The notes under the pieces were generated by a model, which saw nothing but the letters and a program-made list of their open reading frames with translations, did not search any database and was not told the DNA's origin. Below, piece after piece: positions 35,168 through 44,509 of a stretch of DNA of 64,000 nucleotides. The position numbers and the translations under genes were made by a program. Within the stretch, counting starts at the first letter, position 1. Each line of letters starts with the position of its first letter. Source of the stretch: Diplocloster hominis (GTDB lineage Bacteria > Bacillota > Clostridia > Lachnospirales > Lachnospiraceae); contig NZ_JAWDIY010000005.1 of NCBI RefSeq assembly GCF_032380655.1, forward strand, positions 186,001 to 250,000, read 5' to 3'.

Positions 35168-35493
35168 GGGCAATTTTGATAAATGGGGATTTTGATACTG
35201 AGGTCCGGGCTGAAGGGAAGCGGCGTGTCTTGGGGAGCCGCTTCCCTTCAGCCCTGCTTTACAAAAGGCTTTTATCGTGTGGAAGGTTCGTAAACGGTGA
35301 AATGTGCTACATTCTTTAGCTTACAGTGCTTTTAGTTAGGATATGAATGTCAGAATAGTAGAATGGTCACCTATGTGTGCAGATGTGATAGCTTCATAAC
35401 GAAAAAATAAGTCACTAACAATACTACGAAATCTGTCAGCCTCCCTCCCTTCCCGGACCTATGTACAAAATCCCCATTCCCCAAAATTGGACC
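35168..35493. repeat. Imperfect inverted repeat with nested 18-bp hairpin in a 581-bp gap
   Basis: Arms 35168-35219 and 35442-35493 are mostly complementary (for example AATGGGGATTTTG against CAAAATCCCCATT, and AGGTCCGGG against CCCGGACCT). Inside, GGGCTGAAGGGAAGCGGC (35207-35224) pairs perfectly with 35237-35254. The intergenic region 35062-35642 otherwise shows nothing but the promoter region of the symporter gene. Confidence 0.7.
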
Positions 35494-35642
35494 AGAATAG
35501 CGGCTGGCCGGTGCCTTCTTAACAGTTTTCTGACTTTCCAGGAATTGGAACTTATGATATACTTAGACTGCTATGCTGATTTTAACAGTTTGGATGGTAA
35601 GCATCATATTCTAAAGAAAAAGTATGTGGGGTGTGAGATAAC

Positions 35643-37040
35643 GTGGATATTCAGGAAATGATAAAGAGTGTCAATGATTTCGTGTGGGGACCTGTGATGC
35701 TGGTTCTGCTGGTGGGAACAGGGATTTTTCTTACGGTGCGGCTTCATTTTTTGCCATGGAGAAATCTGCCGCATGCGTTCAAAGCGATCTTTTTGAAATC
35801 GGAAGGGGACAGTGAGGGGGATATTTCCCCGTTCCAGTCCTTGATGACCGCGCTGGCGGCTACCATAGGGACCGGAAATATCGTTGGTGTCGCTACGGCC
35901 ATGGTGTCCGGCGGGGCCGGCGCTCTGGTTTGGATGTGGCTGTCCGCACTGTTTGGCTTGTCCACGAAGTACGCGGAGAGTGTCCTTGCGGTGAAGTACC
36001 GCACCGTAAACGCGAACCAGGAGATGGCCGGCGGACCGATGTACGCCATGAAAAATGGATTTAAGATCAAATGGATCGGGTCTGTGCTGGCTTTTTTGTT
36101 TTCCCTGTTTGCGGTGCTGGCCTCCTTTGGGATCGGTAATCTGACACAGGCGAATTCCATCGCAGATGCGGTACATACCACCTTTGGCGTGCCGGTATGG
36201 GTTACCGGGGCGGTAATCACCCTTCTGGCTCTGCTGGTACTGATGGGCGGTATTAAGAGTATCGGGCGTGTATGCGGGTTTATCGTTCCGATTATGGCGG
36301 TATTCTATTTCCTGGCCGCACTGATTACGATCCTGCTGAACCATGCGAATGTGGCGGAGGGAGTCAGTGAGATCTTCCGTATGGCCTTTTCCGTCAAGGC
36401 GGTAGCCGGCGGCGTGGGCGGGACGATCGTAGCCGGTATGTTCCAGGCCATGCGCTGGGGCGTGGCCAGAGGCGTCTTTTCCAACGAAGCGGGCCTTGGC
36501 TCCGCGCCGATCGCGGCAGCGGCGGCAAAGACGGATCACGCGTCCCGTCAGGGTTATATCAATATGACGGGTACATTTCTGGATACCATCGTCATGTGTA
36601 CCATGACAGGCCTGGTGATCGCGTCTTCCGGTGTGCTGGGTATCACGGATGCAGCAGGTAAGACGGTTGACGGCGCGCAGCTGACGATCCAGGCGTTCTC
36701 CACTGCCATGGGACCCGCCGGAGCGTGGATTATCACGATCGGGATCGCTCTGTTTGCCTTCTCTACCATCCTGGGCTGGGAATACTATGGGGAAAAAGCA
36801 TTGGAATATCTGGTGGGTTCCACAAAGGCGAACAAATTATACCGGTTGGTCTTTTCGCTGGTGGTATTTCTGGGGGCGACGACCACACTGCAGATGGTAT
36901 GGAATATTTCTGACACCATGAACGGCCTGATGGCGATTCCGAATCTGATCTGCCTGCTGGTTCTGAATAAGTCAGTGGCCGAAGAATGCTTTGATTATCA
37001 GAAAAATGTACTGAAACGGAACAAGAGGGATTATATATAA
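35643..37040 (+). CDS. Alanine/glycine:cation symporter (AGCS family), 465 aa
   Basis: Imports alanine or glycine with Na+ or H+. GTG start at 35643. About eleven membrane spans; family signatures GTGNIVGVATAMVSGGAGAL, MAGGPMYAM, GVARGVFSNEAGLGSAPIAA and EYYGEKALEYLVG are present. Full length for the family. It stands alone; the downstream small membrane-protein gene is 90 bp away on the same strand. Confidence 0.92.
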   Translation: MDIQEMIKSVNDFVWGPVMLVLLVGTGIFLTVRLHFLPWRNLPHAFKAIFLKSEGDSEGDISPFQSLMTALAATIGTGNIVGVATAMVSGGAGALVWMWLSALFGLSTKYAESVLAVKYRTVNANQEMAGGPMYAMKNGFKIKWIGSVLAFLFSLFAVLASFGIGNLTQANSIADAVHTTFGVPVWVTGAVITLLALLVLMGGIKSIGRVCGFIVPIMAVFYFLAALITILLNHANVAEGVSEIFRMAFSVKAVAGGVGGTIVAGMFQAMRWGVARGVFSNEAGLGSAPIAAAAAKTDHASRQGYINMTGTFLDTIVMCTMTGLVIASSGVLGITDAAGKTVDGAQLTIQAFSTAMGPAGAWIITIGIALFAFSTILGWEYYGEKALEYLVGSTKANKLYRLVFSLVVFLGATTTLQMVWNISDTMNGLMAIPNLICLLVLNKSVAEECFDYQKNVLKRNKRDYI

Positions 37041-37130
37041 TATATCGAAAATAATCATTCAGAAAGGCTTATGGATGAACAAAAGTTCACCCGCACCTGT
37101 TTGTGCAAACGACGCACGTTTGGAGGGAAA

Positions 37131-37610
37131 ATGTTTATAAAATATTTTTGGGTGTTTTTCATTTCTATGGTACCGCTCATTGAGCTTCGGGGAGCGATTC
37201 CGTTTTCACAGGTGGAAGGACTGCCGCTGTTTACGTCCTATGTAGTTGCGATTCTGGGCAATATGCTGCCTGTGCCGATTATTTATCTGTTTGCCAGGAA
37301 AATCCTGGAGTGGGGAGCGGATAAACCGGTGATCGGAAGATTTTTCCGTTTCTGCCTGGAAAAAGGGAAGCAGGGGGGAGAAAAACTTCAGGAAAAAGCG
37401 GGACGCGGACTTTTTATCGCATTGCTGGTGTTTGTGGGAATACCATTGCCCGGGACTGGGGCCTGGACCGGCACCCTTGCCGCCAGTCTTCTGGATATGG
37501 ACTTCAAATCCAGTGTGCTGGCCGTTATGGGAGGCGTCCTGGTGGCAGGTGTAATCATGGGCCTGGCCAGCGCGGGTGTTCTCGGATTCCTGAACAATAT
37601 TATTTTTTAA
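37131..37610 (+). CDS. Small multidrug export-like membrane protein (COG2426), 159 aa
   Basis: The preferred start is ATG at 37131 (MFIKYFWVFFISMVPLIELR) directly after GGAGGGAAA; an upstream in-frame ATG lacks a ribosome site. Four hydrophobic segments and the conserved blocks PLIELRGAIP, GNMLPVPIIYLFAR and PLPGTGAWTGTLAASLL identify the Sm_multidrug_ex/COG2426 family. Real transport function is not established for most members. Confidence 0.85.
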   Translation: MFIKYFWVFFISMVPLIELRGAIPFSQVEGLPLFTSYVVAILGNMLPVPIIYLFARKILEWGADKPVIGRFFRFCLEKGKQGGEKLQEKAGRGLFIALLVFVGIPLPGTGAWTGTLAASLLDMDFKSSVLAVMGGVLVAGVIMGLASAGVLGFLNNIIF

Positions 37611-37713
37611 GAAACCAAAGAGTACAGAGCTTTTTTGTAATGTTTTCTGCTGTCGGTACGGCCTTGACTGCGGGCTTTACCGGCTTTTTTAGTCCTGATT
37701 CTTTGAGGCAATG

Positions 37714-38316
37714 TCAGACGATTGCTTTTTTCATCCACTCATCTAAAAAGGCGGTCTGTTCCCCGGTATGGAACCAATGTTCCCCGTTTTCCATTATTGT
37801 AAGATTGGCGCTATGAGTGTCAGCAAAAATATCCACTGTTTTGCGGGAGGTGAGGTTATCTTTTCCTGCATACAGAATTTCTGTGAAAATATCCCATTTA
37901 ATAGGATTTTCTCTGACAAAACATAAATAGTTCCATGAGAGTGTCTCGCCAAAATCCGTTGGAATTTCCTCTTTTTCACGAAGCTCGGTTTCTGTTACAT
38001 TGGCCCATTTCATCATGTCTAGAATAAGTCTCTCCATATCCAATACCGGAGATATAAACAGAGCTTTTTCGATTTCGGAATTTTGTAGTGCGAGCATTGC
38101 GAAATAAGCGCCTATGCTGTTGGCAATAATAGAAATCTGTTCATACTTTTGATGCAGCTGATCATATGCGGTCTTGATTTGCTTTTGCACAATCCACGGA
38201 AAATAATCCTTGTAATCCACACCGAGAATATCAAACCCGAAACAATTTTTTTTATATTGTTCCGCTTCCCTATAACTTCCGCCTTTTCCGTGGATATATA
38301 ATATGGCTTTTTTCAA
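37714..38316 (-). CDS. Small alpha/beta hydrolase, about 200 aa
   Basis: The likely start is TTG at 38316 (KKAILYIHGKGGSYREAEQY), placed 13 nt after AGGAG; an ATG eight codons earlier has no ribosome site. Oxyanion stretch YIHGKGG, nucleophile elbow ANSIGAYFA, acid region DIFADTHS and catalytic His in ENGEHWFHT give a complete triad. Lacks a signal peptide, so cytosolic esterase or lipase-like. Substrate unknown. Divergent from galK. Confidence 0.75.
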   Translation of the reverse strand: MKKAILYIHGKGGSYREAEQYKKNCFGFDILGVDYKDYFPWIVQKQIKTAYDQLHQKYEQISIIANSIGAYFAMLALQNSEIEKALFISPVLDMERLILDMMKWANVTETELREKEEIPTDFGETLSWNYLCFVRENPIKWDIFTEILYAGKDNLTSRKTVDIFADTHSANLTIMENGEHWFHTGEQTAFLDEWMKKAIV

Positions 38317-38682
38317 AATATCACCGTTTCTCCTTTGCATTTATCGTTTGAGCAGCCGGCCACAGTCCCGTTCCTTTTCCATTACACATTCGGCATATCG
38401 GCTTAGAGGATGGCCCCCTATCATTCGGCCGACTGGATGCGGACATGCGCAGTGCTTCCTTTTTAATGTAATAATATAATAACAGATATTCTGAATTCTA
38501 AAAAGATAAGAGAACTAAAATCATTAAAAAATCCTTCTGGAAGTTCTGGGAGTGATCATCGAAATGAGTTATAAACTGGTTTTATCAATATCCCGATGTT
38601 CGCTTTTCAGAAGCTTGGAAAGTGTATCAAGCGATTGGTAAATATAACGAATAATTTTCTTTTATAGAACAGAAAATTTCTA
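38317..38682. other. Intergenic stretch upstream of the gal operon
   Basis: No open frame or repeat is supported in this AT-rich part of the divergent gap. A possible weak hairpin is the only structure noticed. Confidence 0.4.
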
Positions 38683-38710
38683 TTTACAATTGGCCAATCT
38701 GTGTTATAAT
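38683..38710 (+). promoter_or_regulatory. Promoter of the galKET operon
   Basis: -35 TTTACA (38683-38688), 16-bp spacer, TG-extended -10 TATAAT (38705-38710). The palindrome-like TTGGCCAA lies in the spacer and could be an operator. Confidence 0.6.
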
Positions 38711-38769
38711 GAGCTCATAAACAGGAAAAATGTTTTATAACAGAAAAAGTGAAATAAAGGAGATGCGTC

Positions 38770-39942
38770 ATGAAAGAGCAATTGATGGGGAAGTTTGCAG
38801 AGTTGTTCGGAGGGGATGGAGATATCCGGGCTTACTTCGCGCCGGGACGGGTCAATCTGATCGGAGAGCATACGGATTATAACGGAGGGCATGTATTTCC
38901 CTGTGCTCTGACCATCGGAACCTATGCCATAGCCAGAAAAAGACAGGATCAAAAACTTTGCTTTTATTCCATGAACTTTGAGCAGCTGGGTATCTTAGAG
39001 TCCGGGCTTGACGAGCTTACATACGAAAAAGAGGCGGGTTGGACGAATTATCCGAAGGGGGTTATATGGGCGTTCCGGTCCAAAGGTTATTCCATCGGGC
39101 AGGGCTTTGACCTGCTGCTGTATGGTAATATACCAAACGGTTCGGGACTGTCTTCCTCCGCGTCGGTAGAGGTGGTGACCGGAGTGATACTTAAGGATCT
39201 GTATGGATTCGACGATGTGAGTATGACACAGATCGCGCTGTATGGTCAGTATTCGGAGAATAATTTTAATGGGGTCAACTGCGGAATCATGGACCAGTTT
39301 GCCATTGCCATGGGGAAAAAAGATCATGCCATTTTCCTGGATACCAGCAATCTGGCCTATGAGTATGCGCCGATCAAGCTCGAAAATGCCAGAATCGTGA
39401 TCGCCTGCAGCAATAAAAAGCGGGGACTTGGGGATTCTAAATATAATGAGCGCAGGAGCCAGTGCGAAGCCGCGCTGGCGGATATTCAGAAGGTGAAGAA
39501 AATAGAGGCTCTGGGAGAGCTGACGGAAGCGGAGTTCGAAGAGGTGAAGGGAGCCATATCGGACCCGGTCTGCAGAAGAAGGGCCAGACATGCGGTTTAT
39601 GAAAATCAACGGACCATCCGGGCGGTGGAAGCGTTAAAGGCTAATGATATCGAACAGTTCGGAGCGCTCATGAACGCATCCCATGTGTCTTTGCGGGACG
39701 ACTACGAGGTGACCGGGAAAGAACTGGATACCTTGGCCGAAGCGGCCTGGGAAATGGAAGGCGTCATTGGATCACGTATGACCGGAGCCGGATTCGGCGG
39801 ATGCACGGTCAGCATTGTACAAAAGGATAGGACAGACGCCTTTATTGAAGAAGTGGGCAGCAGGTATTTAAAAGAAATCGGATATGCTGCGGATTTCTAT
39901 GTGGTGGATATCGGAGACGGAGCAGGGAAACTGGAAAATTAA
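38770..39942 (+). CDS. galK: Galactokinase, 390 aa
   Basis: Phosphorylates galactose at C1 with ATP, the entry of the Leloir pathway. Family signatures: PGRVNLIGEHTDYNGGHVFP (residues 27-46), the GHMP ATP loop PNGSGLSSSASVE and the C-terminal MTGAGFGGCTVSIV. Full length. ATG after AAAGGAGATGCGTC. First gene of a three-gene operon with galE 39 bp downstream. Confidence 0.97.
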   Translation: MKEQLMGKFAELFGGDGDIRAYFAPGRVNLIGEHTDYNGGHVFPCALTIGTYAIARKRQDQKLCFYSMNFEQLGILESGLDELTYEKEAGWTNYPKGVIWAFRSKGYSIGQGFDLLLYGNIPNGSGLSSSASVEVVTGVILKDLYGFDDVSMTQIALYGQYSENNFNGVNCGIMDQFAIAMGKKDHAIFLDTSNLAYEYAPIKLENARIVIACSNKKRGLGDSKYNERRSQCEAALADIQKVKKIEALGELTEAEFEEVKGAISDPVCRRRARHAVYENQRTIRAVEALKANDIEQFGALMNASHVSLRDDYEVTGKELDTLAEAAWEMEGVIGSRMTGAGFGGCTVSIVQKDRTDAFIEEVGSRYLKEIGYAADFYVVDIGDGAGKLEN

Positions 39943-39981
39943 GTTGCCTAGGAAGATTAGAAGAGAAGGAGGAAAAGAATT

Positions 39982-40980
39982 ATGTCCATATTGGTACTGG
40001 GAGGAGCCGGATACATCGGTTCCCACACCGTATACGCGTTAAAAGAAAAAGGGGAAGATGTGGTCATCATTGATAACCTGGAGACGGGTTACAAGGAGGC
40101 GGTACATCCGGAAGCCAGATTCTATCAGGGGGATATCCGGAACAGGGCATTTCTGGATGAAGTATTTGAAAAAGAAACCGGGATACAGGCGGTGATACAC
40201 TTTGCGGCCAACTCCCAGGTGGGTGAGAGCATGGCAGACCCGTTAAAATACTATGATAACAACCTGTGCGGCACAAAAGTTCTTCTGGACGCCATGGTCG
40301 CTCATAATATGAAACACATCGTCTTTTCCTCCACCGCGGCGACTTACGGCGAGCCGGAGCGGATTCCGATTCTGGAAACGGACCGGACAGAGCCGGTAAA
40401 CACTTACGGAGAGACAAAATTGTCCATGGAAAAGATGTTTAAATGGGTGGGAAAAGCCCATGGTCTGACCTACGTGTCCCTGCGCTATTTCAATGCCTGC
40501 GGGGCACATATAAGCGGTGAGATCGGTGAGGCCCATAATCCGGAGACTCATCTGATTCCGCTGATCCTGCAGGTCCCGCTGGGACAGCGGGAGGCCATCA
40601 AGATCTTCGGAGAAGACTACGACACAAAGGACGGCACCTGTATCCGGGATTATATCCATGTGACCGACCTGGCCCAGGCCCACATTCTGGCGGTGCAGTA
40701 TCTGCTGGATGGAAAAGAAAGCAACATATTCAATCTGGGCAACGGCATTGGATTTACCGTAAAAGAAGTAGTGGAAACGGCCAGAAAAGTAACGAAACAT
40801 CCGATCCCGGCCGTCATCGAAGGACGAAGAGCGGGAGATCCCGCCCAGCTGATCGCATCCAGCGAGAAAGCGAAAACCGTCCTGGGCTGGAAACCGGAAC
40901 ATGCGGATCTGGAAGAAATCATCGGGACAGCATGGAAATGGCACAGTACCCATCCAAACGGTTATAATAAGGAGGACTAA
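39982..40980 (+). CDS. galE: UDP-glucose 4-epimerase, 332 aa
   Basis: Interconverts UDP-galactose and UDP-glucose. Extended SDR: NAD-binding GGAGYIGSHT at residues 6-15, catalytic S-STAATYGEP and Y-x3-K (TYGETKLSMEK), YFNACGA, and the YDTKDGTCIRDYIHV block. Full length. Two bases separate it from galT, so translation is coupled. Confidence 0.97.
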   Translation: MSILVLGGAGYIGSHTVYALKEKGEDVVIIDNLETGYKEAVHPEARFYQGDIRNRAFLDEVFEKETGIQAVIHFAANSQVGESMADPLKYYDNNLCGTKVLLDAMVAHNMKHIVFSSTAATYGEPERIPILETDRTEPVNTYGETKLSMEKMFKWVGKAHGLTYVSLRYFNACGAHISGEIGEAHNPETHLIPLILQVPLGQREAIKIFGEDYDTKDGTCIRDYIHVTDLAQAHILAVQYLLDGKESNIFNLGNGIGFTVKEVVETARKVTKHPIPAVIEGRRAGDPAQLIASSEKAKTVLGWKPEHADLEEIIGTAWKWHSTHPNGYNKED

Positions 40981-40981
40981 A

Positions 40982-42475
40982 ATGCTGTTCGAAAATATCA
41001 AAAAACTAGTACAGTATGGATTGGAGACCGGGCTGATCGAAGCGGAAGACGCCGTCTATACGACCAACCGGCTGCTGGAGCTTTTCGAAGAAGCGGAATA
41101 TGTTGAGCCTTCGGAAGAATATTCCGGCATCGAGCTGGAACCGGTCTTACAAGAATTACTGGATGAGGCTCACGCCCGTGGAATCCTGAAAGAAGACGGT
41201 ATCGTCTACAGGGATCTGTTTGACACCAAGATTATGGGCTGCCTGGTGCCAAGGCCCAGTGAATTCCAGAGAAAGTTCTGGGCTCTCTACGAAAAAGACC
41301 CGAGGCAAGCCACGGACTATTTCTACAAATTCAGCCAGGATACGGATTATATCAGGCGCTATAGGATCTGCAAGGACATGAGATGGACCGTGGACAGCGA
41401 TTACGGTTCCATCGATATCACGATCAACCTGTCTAAGCCCGAAAAAGACCCCAAAGCCATCGCGGCAGCCAAACTCGCCAAAGCCAGCGGTTATCCGAAA
41501 TGCCTGCTGTGCAAGGAAAACGAGGGGTATATGGGGCGGGTGAACCATCCCGCCCGCCAGAACCACAGAATCGTACCGGTCACGATCCAGGGAGGAGCCT
41601 GGGGGTTCCAGTATTCCCCCTATGTCTATTACAACGAGCACTGCATCGTATTTAACGGCGAGCACATCCCGATGAAAATAGACCGGGCAGCCTTTGCCAA
41701 GCTCTTTGACTTTATCAAACTGTTCCCCCACTACTTCCTCGGCTCTAATGCCGACCTGCCGATCGTCGGCGGCTCGATCTTAAGCCACGATCATTTCCAG
41801 GGCGGAAACTACGAGTTCGCCATGGCGCGGGCCGCCATAGAAGAGCAGATCACGATCCCGGGATATGAGGATGTGGAAGCCGGCATCCTGCACTGGCCGT
41901 TATCTGTTATCCGCATCCGCCACAGGGATTCCGCCCGTCTGGTAGAGCTGGCAGACTACATTCTGAAAAAATGGAGGGCATACACCGACGAGGATGCGTT
42001 CATCTATGCAGAGACGGATGGAGAGCCCCACAACACCATCACCCCGATCGCCCGTAAAAAAGGCGAAGTATACGAGCTGGACCTGACTCTGCGCAATAAT
42101 ATTACCACAGAGGAGCATCCCTTCGGGGTCTATCACCCCCACGCGGACCTGCACCACATCAAAAAGGAAAACATCGGATTAATCGAAGTGATGGGACTGG
42201 CTGTACTGCCCGCCCGCCTGAAAGACGAGATGGAAAACCTGGCATCCGCCATCCTGAACGGAGATGATATCCGCGGGGATGAGGAACTGTCAAAGCACGC
42301 GGACTGGGTGGACGAGTTCCTGCCCCGCCATCCAAATCTGAACCAAGAGAACGTACACAGCATTCTCCGGCAGGAAATCGGCCAGGTCTTCGTAAAAGTC
42401 CTGGAAGACGCCGGCGTATTCAAATGCAGCCCTGCAGGACGCGAAGCTTTTCGGAGATTTACTGCTGGGTTGTAA
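40982..42475 (+). CDS. galT: Galactose-1-phosphate uridylyltransferase, class II, 497 aa
   Basis: Transfers UMP from UDP-glucose to galactose-1-phosphate. ATG at 40982 right after the galE stop, with GGAGG inside galE. Large Firmicutes-type (class II) enzyme: LFDTKIMGCLVPRPSEF, the metal/catalytic stretch CLLCKENEGYMGRVNHPARQ and the nucleophile-type histidine block ILSHDHFQGGNYEF. No HIT-type HPHPQ motif, as expected for this class. It ends the operon and is followed by two giant palindromes. Confidence 0.96.
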   Translation: MLFENIKKLVQYGLETGLIEAEDAVYTTNRLLELFEEAEYVEPSEEYSGIELEPVLQELLDEAHARGILKEDGIVYRDLFDTKIMGCLVPRPSEFQRKFWALYEKDPRQATDYFYKFSQDTDYIRRYRICKDMRWTVDSDYGSIDITINLSKPEKDPKAIAAAKLAKASGYPKCLLCKENEGYMGRVNHPARQNHRIVPVTIQGGAWGFQYSPYVYYNEHCIVFNGEHIPMKIDRAAFAKLFDFIKLFPHYFLGSNADLPIVGGSILSHDHFQGGNYEFAMARAAIEEQITIPGYEDVEAGILHWPLSVIRIRHRDSARLVELADYILKKWRAYTDEDAFIYAETDGEPHNTITPIARKKGEVYELDLTLRNNITTEEHPFGVYHPHADLHHIKKENIGLIEVMGLAVLPARLKDEMENLASAILNGDDIRGDEELSKHADWVDEFLPRHPNLNQENVHSILRQEIGQVFVKVLEDAGVFKCSPAGREAFRRFTAGL

Positions 42476-42483
42476 GGGGGGGA

Positions 42484-42960
42484 GATCCCCTGTTGCATTT
42501 GGCAGGTTAACCCGCCCTGCCGGGGTTCTGCCCCGGGTTTGGGTATGCCCGCTGCTTAGGATGAGAGACAGTGGGCGGTATCCGGGGAGACTCCCGGCTC
42601 TGGGGGGGCTTTTGTGTCTTTGCGGGAGCGCTTAGGGCTTGCGCTGGCATCCGCTAAGTGGAATCGAAAAGCCGGGTTCAGGAATCGAGCCTATTCACCA
42701 GGAACACATGAAGTGTTCCCGGTTCAGAGGCTCTTGCCCGTCGGACGTGAAGTCCGCCGTGCATCCTGAACCCGGCTTTCCGATTCCACTAAGCGGATGC
42801 ACAGCCGCCCTATGCGCTCCCGCAAAGACACAAAAGCCCCCCAGAGCCGGGAGTCTCCCCGGATACCGCCCACTGTCTCCCATCCTAAACGGCGGGCATA
42901 CCCAAACCCGGGGCAGAACCCCTGTAGGGCGGGTTCGCCTGCCAAATGTAACAGGGGATC
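42484..42960. repeat. Giant intergenic palindrome A (arms about 200 bp, 80-bp loop)
   Basis: The left arm 42484-42683 and right arm 42764-42960 are reverse complements over about 200 bp with scattered mismatches (roughly nine of ten bases by eye). The loop contains further hairpins (GGAACAC/GTGTTCC and CGGACGTGAAGTCCG). No protein-coding frame is credible: open frames on both strands mirror each other. It sits just downstream of galT. Confidence 0.9.
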
Positions 42961-43044
42961 TTTAGACTTCTCCATAAGAGTGTTAATGACGATCCTGGTA
43001 AAAGTTAAGCACTATTGGACTACGTTTGGGGCATCACTAAAGCA

Positions 43045-43360
43045 GGAGCGGGCCGGGGCAGGGATTGCCTTCCTATGCGGGGCCAACGCGCGGGGGCGGC
43101 CAATCCTTACGGGAGCCTAATCGCTTGAGGTCAGACCTTAGTACGGGTTACGCAGATGGTGGGAGAACCTCGCAGGGCCTGGAACACTGTCCGAGCCGTT
43201 TTTTTGGCGAGTTTGTTCCGGGCCCTGCTAATAAGAGGTTCTCCCGCCATCGGAGTTACCCGTTCTTAGGTCTGGCCGATGCGATTTGGCTCCCGTAAGG
43301 ATTGGCCGCCCCCGCGCGTTGGCCCCGCATAGGAAGGCAATCCCTGCCCCGGCCCGCTCC
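43045..43360. repeat. Giant intergenic palindrome B (arms about 155 bp)
   Basis: The arm 43045-43198 begins GGAGCGGGCCGGGGCAGGGA and its near-perfect reverse complement ends at 43360. The centre near 43199-43205 is a T-run. The outer 75 bp of each arm are almost identical; mismatches concentrate toward the centre. It is unrelated in sequence to palindrome A, which is 84 bp away. Confidence 0.9.
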
Positions 43361-43384
43361 GGACCCATCAGATACCTCCCAAAA

Positions 43385-44272
43385 TCACCAGTCCACGCCC
43401 CGGATTTTTCTGTAATTTCGAAGGCTGATTTCGATACTCTCGAATTCCGTGGGCCTGCGTGTGAAATCTTGCTTTAGGAGGATGTAGGATACGGTGCCGA
43501 TTTCGTTGGCCAGGTCTATGATAGGCTGCAGTTTCAGGATACCTTCCCCGATTTCTGTGAAAAGTTCACATTGTACGGGATGGATGTTTTGGATCTCGTT
43601 TCCTTGCAGTAATTTGTCATAGCGAATGTTTTCCGCTATGGGATGGTGGTTTTTAAAATTCCACATGTTGAATTTGTCGATCTGATCCAGTGGGTAGTCT
43701 TCCTGGACGATGGAACCTATCCGGTCCGGGTATTTCTGAAAGAACGCGTAAGGGTCCACCAGGCCCCTCATGAGCCAATAGGTGTTGAGGGAGAGATGAA
43801 ACAGCTCAGGATCGGTCTGAGCCAGCAGGAGATCCATGACGGTCTGGCCGTCCATCAGCTGGAATTCGTGGTAATGATTTTCATAAAAGAGAGAAAGGCC
43901 GTATTTCTGACAAAGGCTTCCGGCTTTGTTGTAGAAACGGCATTTTTCGTCTAAGATCTCACGGGAAGGAAAGTAGTCAATGGGAACCACCATTCTGCTG
44001 CATCCCAATTTCTGAAAATAAACACATGTTTTTTCTAAGTTTTCATCCGTCAGGTTCGTGACATAACCTCCGATGATCATGATACCGGCGTCATCCGCTT
44101 CTTTTTTCCATTCTTCAGCGCTTAATCCATAATAGGAACTGCCGGAAGCGTCGTAATTCGGCAGTTCTATGTAACGATAGCCAATCCCGGCGGTTTTGCG
44201 AAGCGCGCCCAATGGGTCAAACCGCATGTATTCCCGTACCGTATAACCCTGCAGACCAACTTTAATACCCAT
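43385..44272 (-). CDS. Sugar phosphate isomerase/epimerase, TIM barrel, 295 aa
   Basis: The preferred start is ATG at 44272 (MGIKVGLQGYTVREYMRFDP) after AAAGGTTGGG. AP-endonuclease-2/xylose isomerase-like barrel: GIGYRYIELPNYD, then metal-ligand-type E and H residues (LSLFYENHYHEFQ, FHLSLNTYWLMRG, IGSIVQEDYPL). Members isomerise or epimerise sugars or inositol derivatives. It neighbours an aldo/keto reductase, a LacI regulator and a Gfo/Idh dehydrogenase, so together they probably degrade one carbohydrate. Substrate unknown; no transporter is in the cluster. Confidence 0.85.
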   Translation of the reverse strand: MGIKVGLQGYTVREYMRFDPLGALRKTAGIGYRYIELPNYDASGSSYYGLSAEEWKKEADDAGIMIIGGYVTNLTDENLEKTCVYFQKLGCSRMVVPIDYFPSREILDEKCRFYNKAGSLCQKYGLSLFYENHYHEFQLMDGQTVMDLLLAQTDPELFHLSLNTYWLMRGLVDPYAFFQKYPDRIGSIVQEDYPLDQIDKFNMWNFKNHHPIAENIRYDKLLQGNEIQNIHPVQCELFTEIGEGILKLQPIIDLANEIGTVSYILLKQDFTRRPTEFESIEISLRNYRKIRGVDW

Positions 44273-44399
44273 AATAATACCCAACCTTTCCGCTGACATC
44301 AATTTTATTGTTACCTGCATTTTGTAACATCTCACATGTTATGCAGTTATTATAAAATAAAAAATGAAAACTTTCAACATGTTTTCATTAAAAATTACG

Positions 44400-44456
44400 A
44401 TATTTTCATGAAAAATGTAAAAAACCATTGACGAAAGTCATGAAAGAACCTATAAT
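44400..44456 (+). promoter_or_regulatory. Promoter and LacI-type operator of the aldo/keto reductase gene
   Basis: The operator ATATTTTCATGAAAAATGT (44400-44418) holds the palindrome TTTTCATGAAAA. -35 TTGACG (44428-44433), 17-bp spacer and -10 TATAAT (44451-44456) follow. The same 19 bp recur at 46760-46778. The spacer carries a half-site (GTCATGAAAG). Confidence 0.75.
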
Positions 44457-44509
44457 AACAATAAAATATTGTGAAATAACGGATGAATAGAGGATGGGAG
44501 GGTTTTGCA

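Noticed and set aside
42639..43298. Several open frames of 60-110 codons on both strands in the palindromes
   Set aside because: They mirror each other because of the inverted repeats, have no ribosome sites and an odd composition; not genes.
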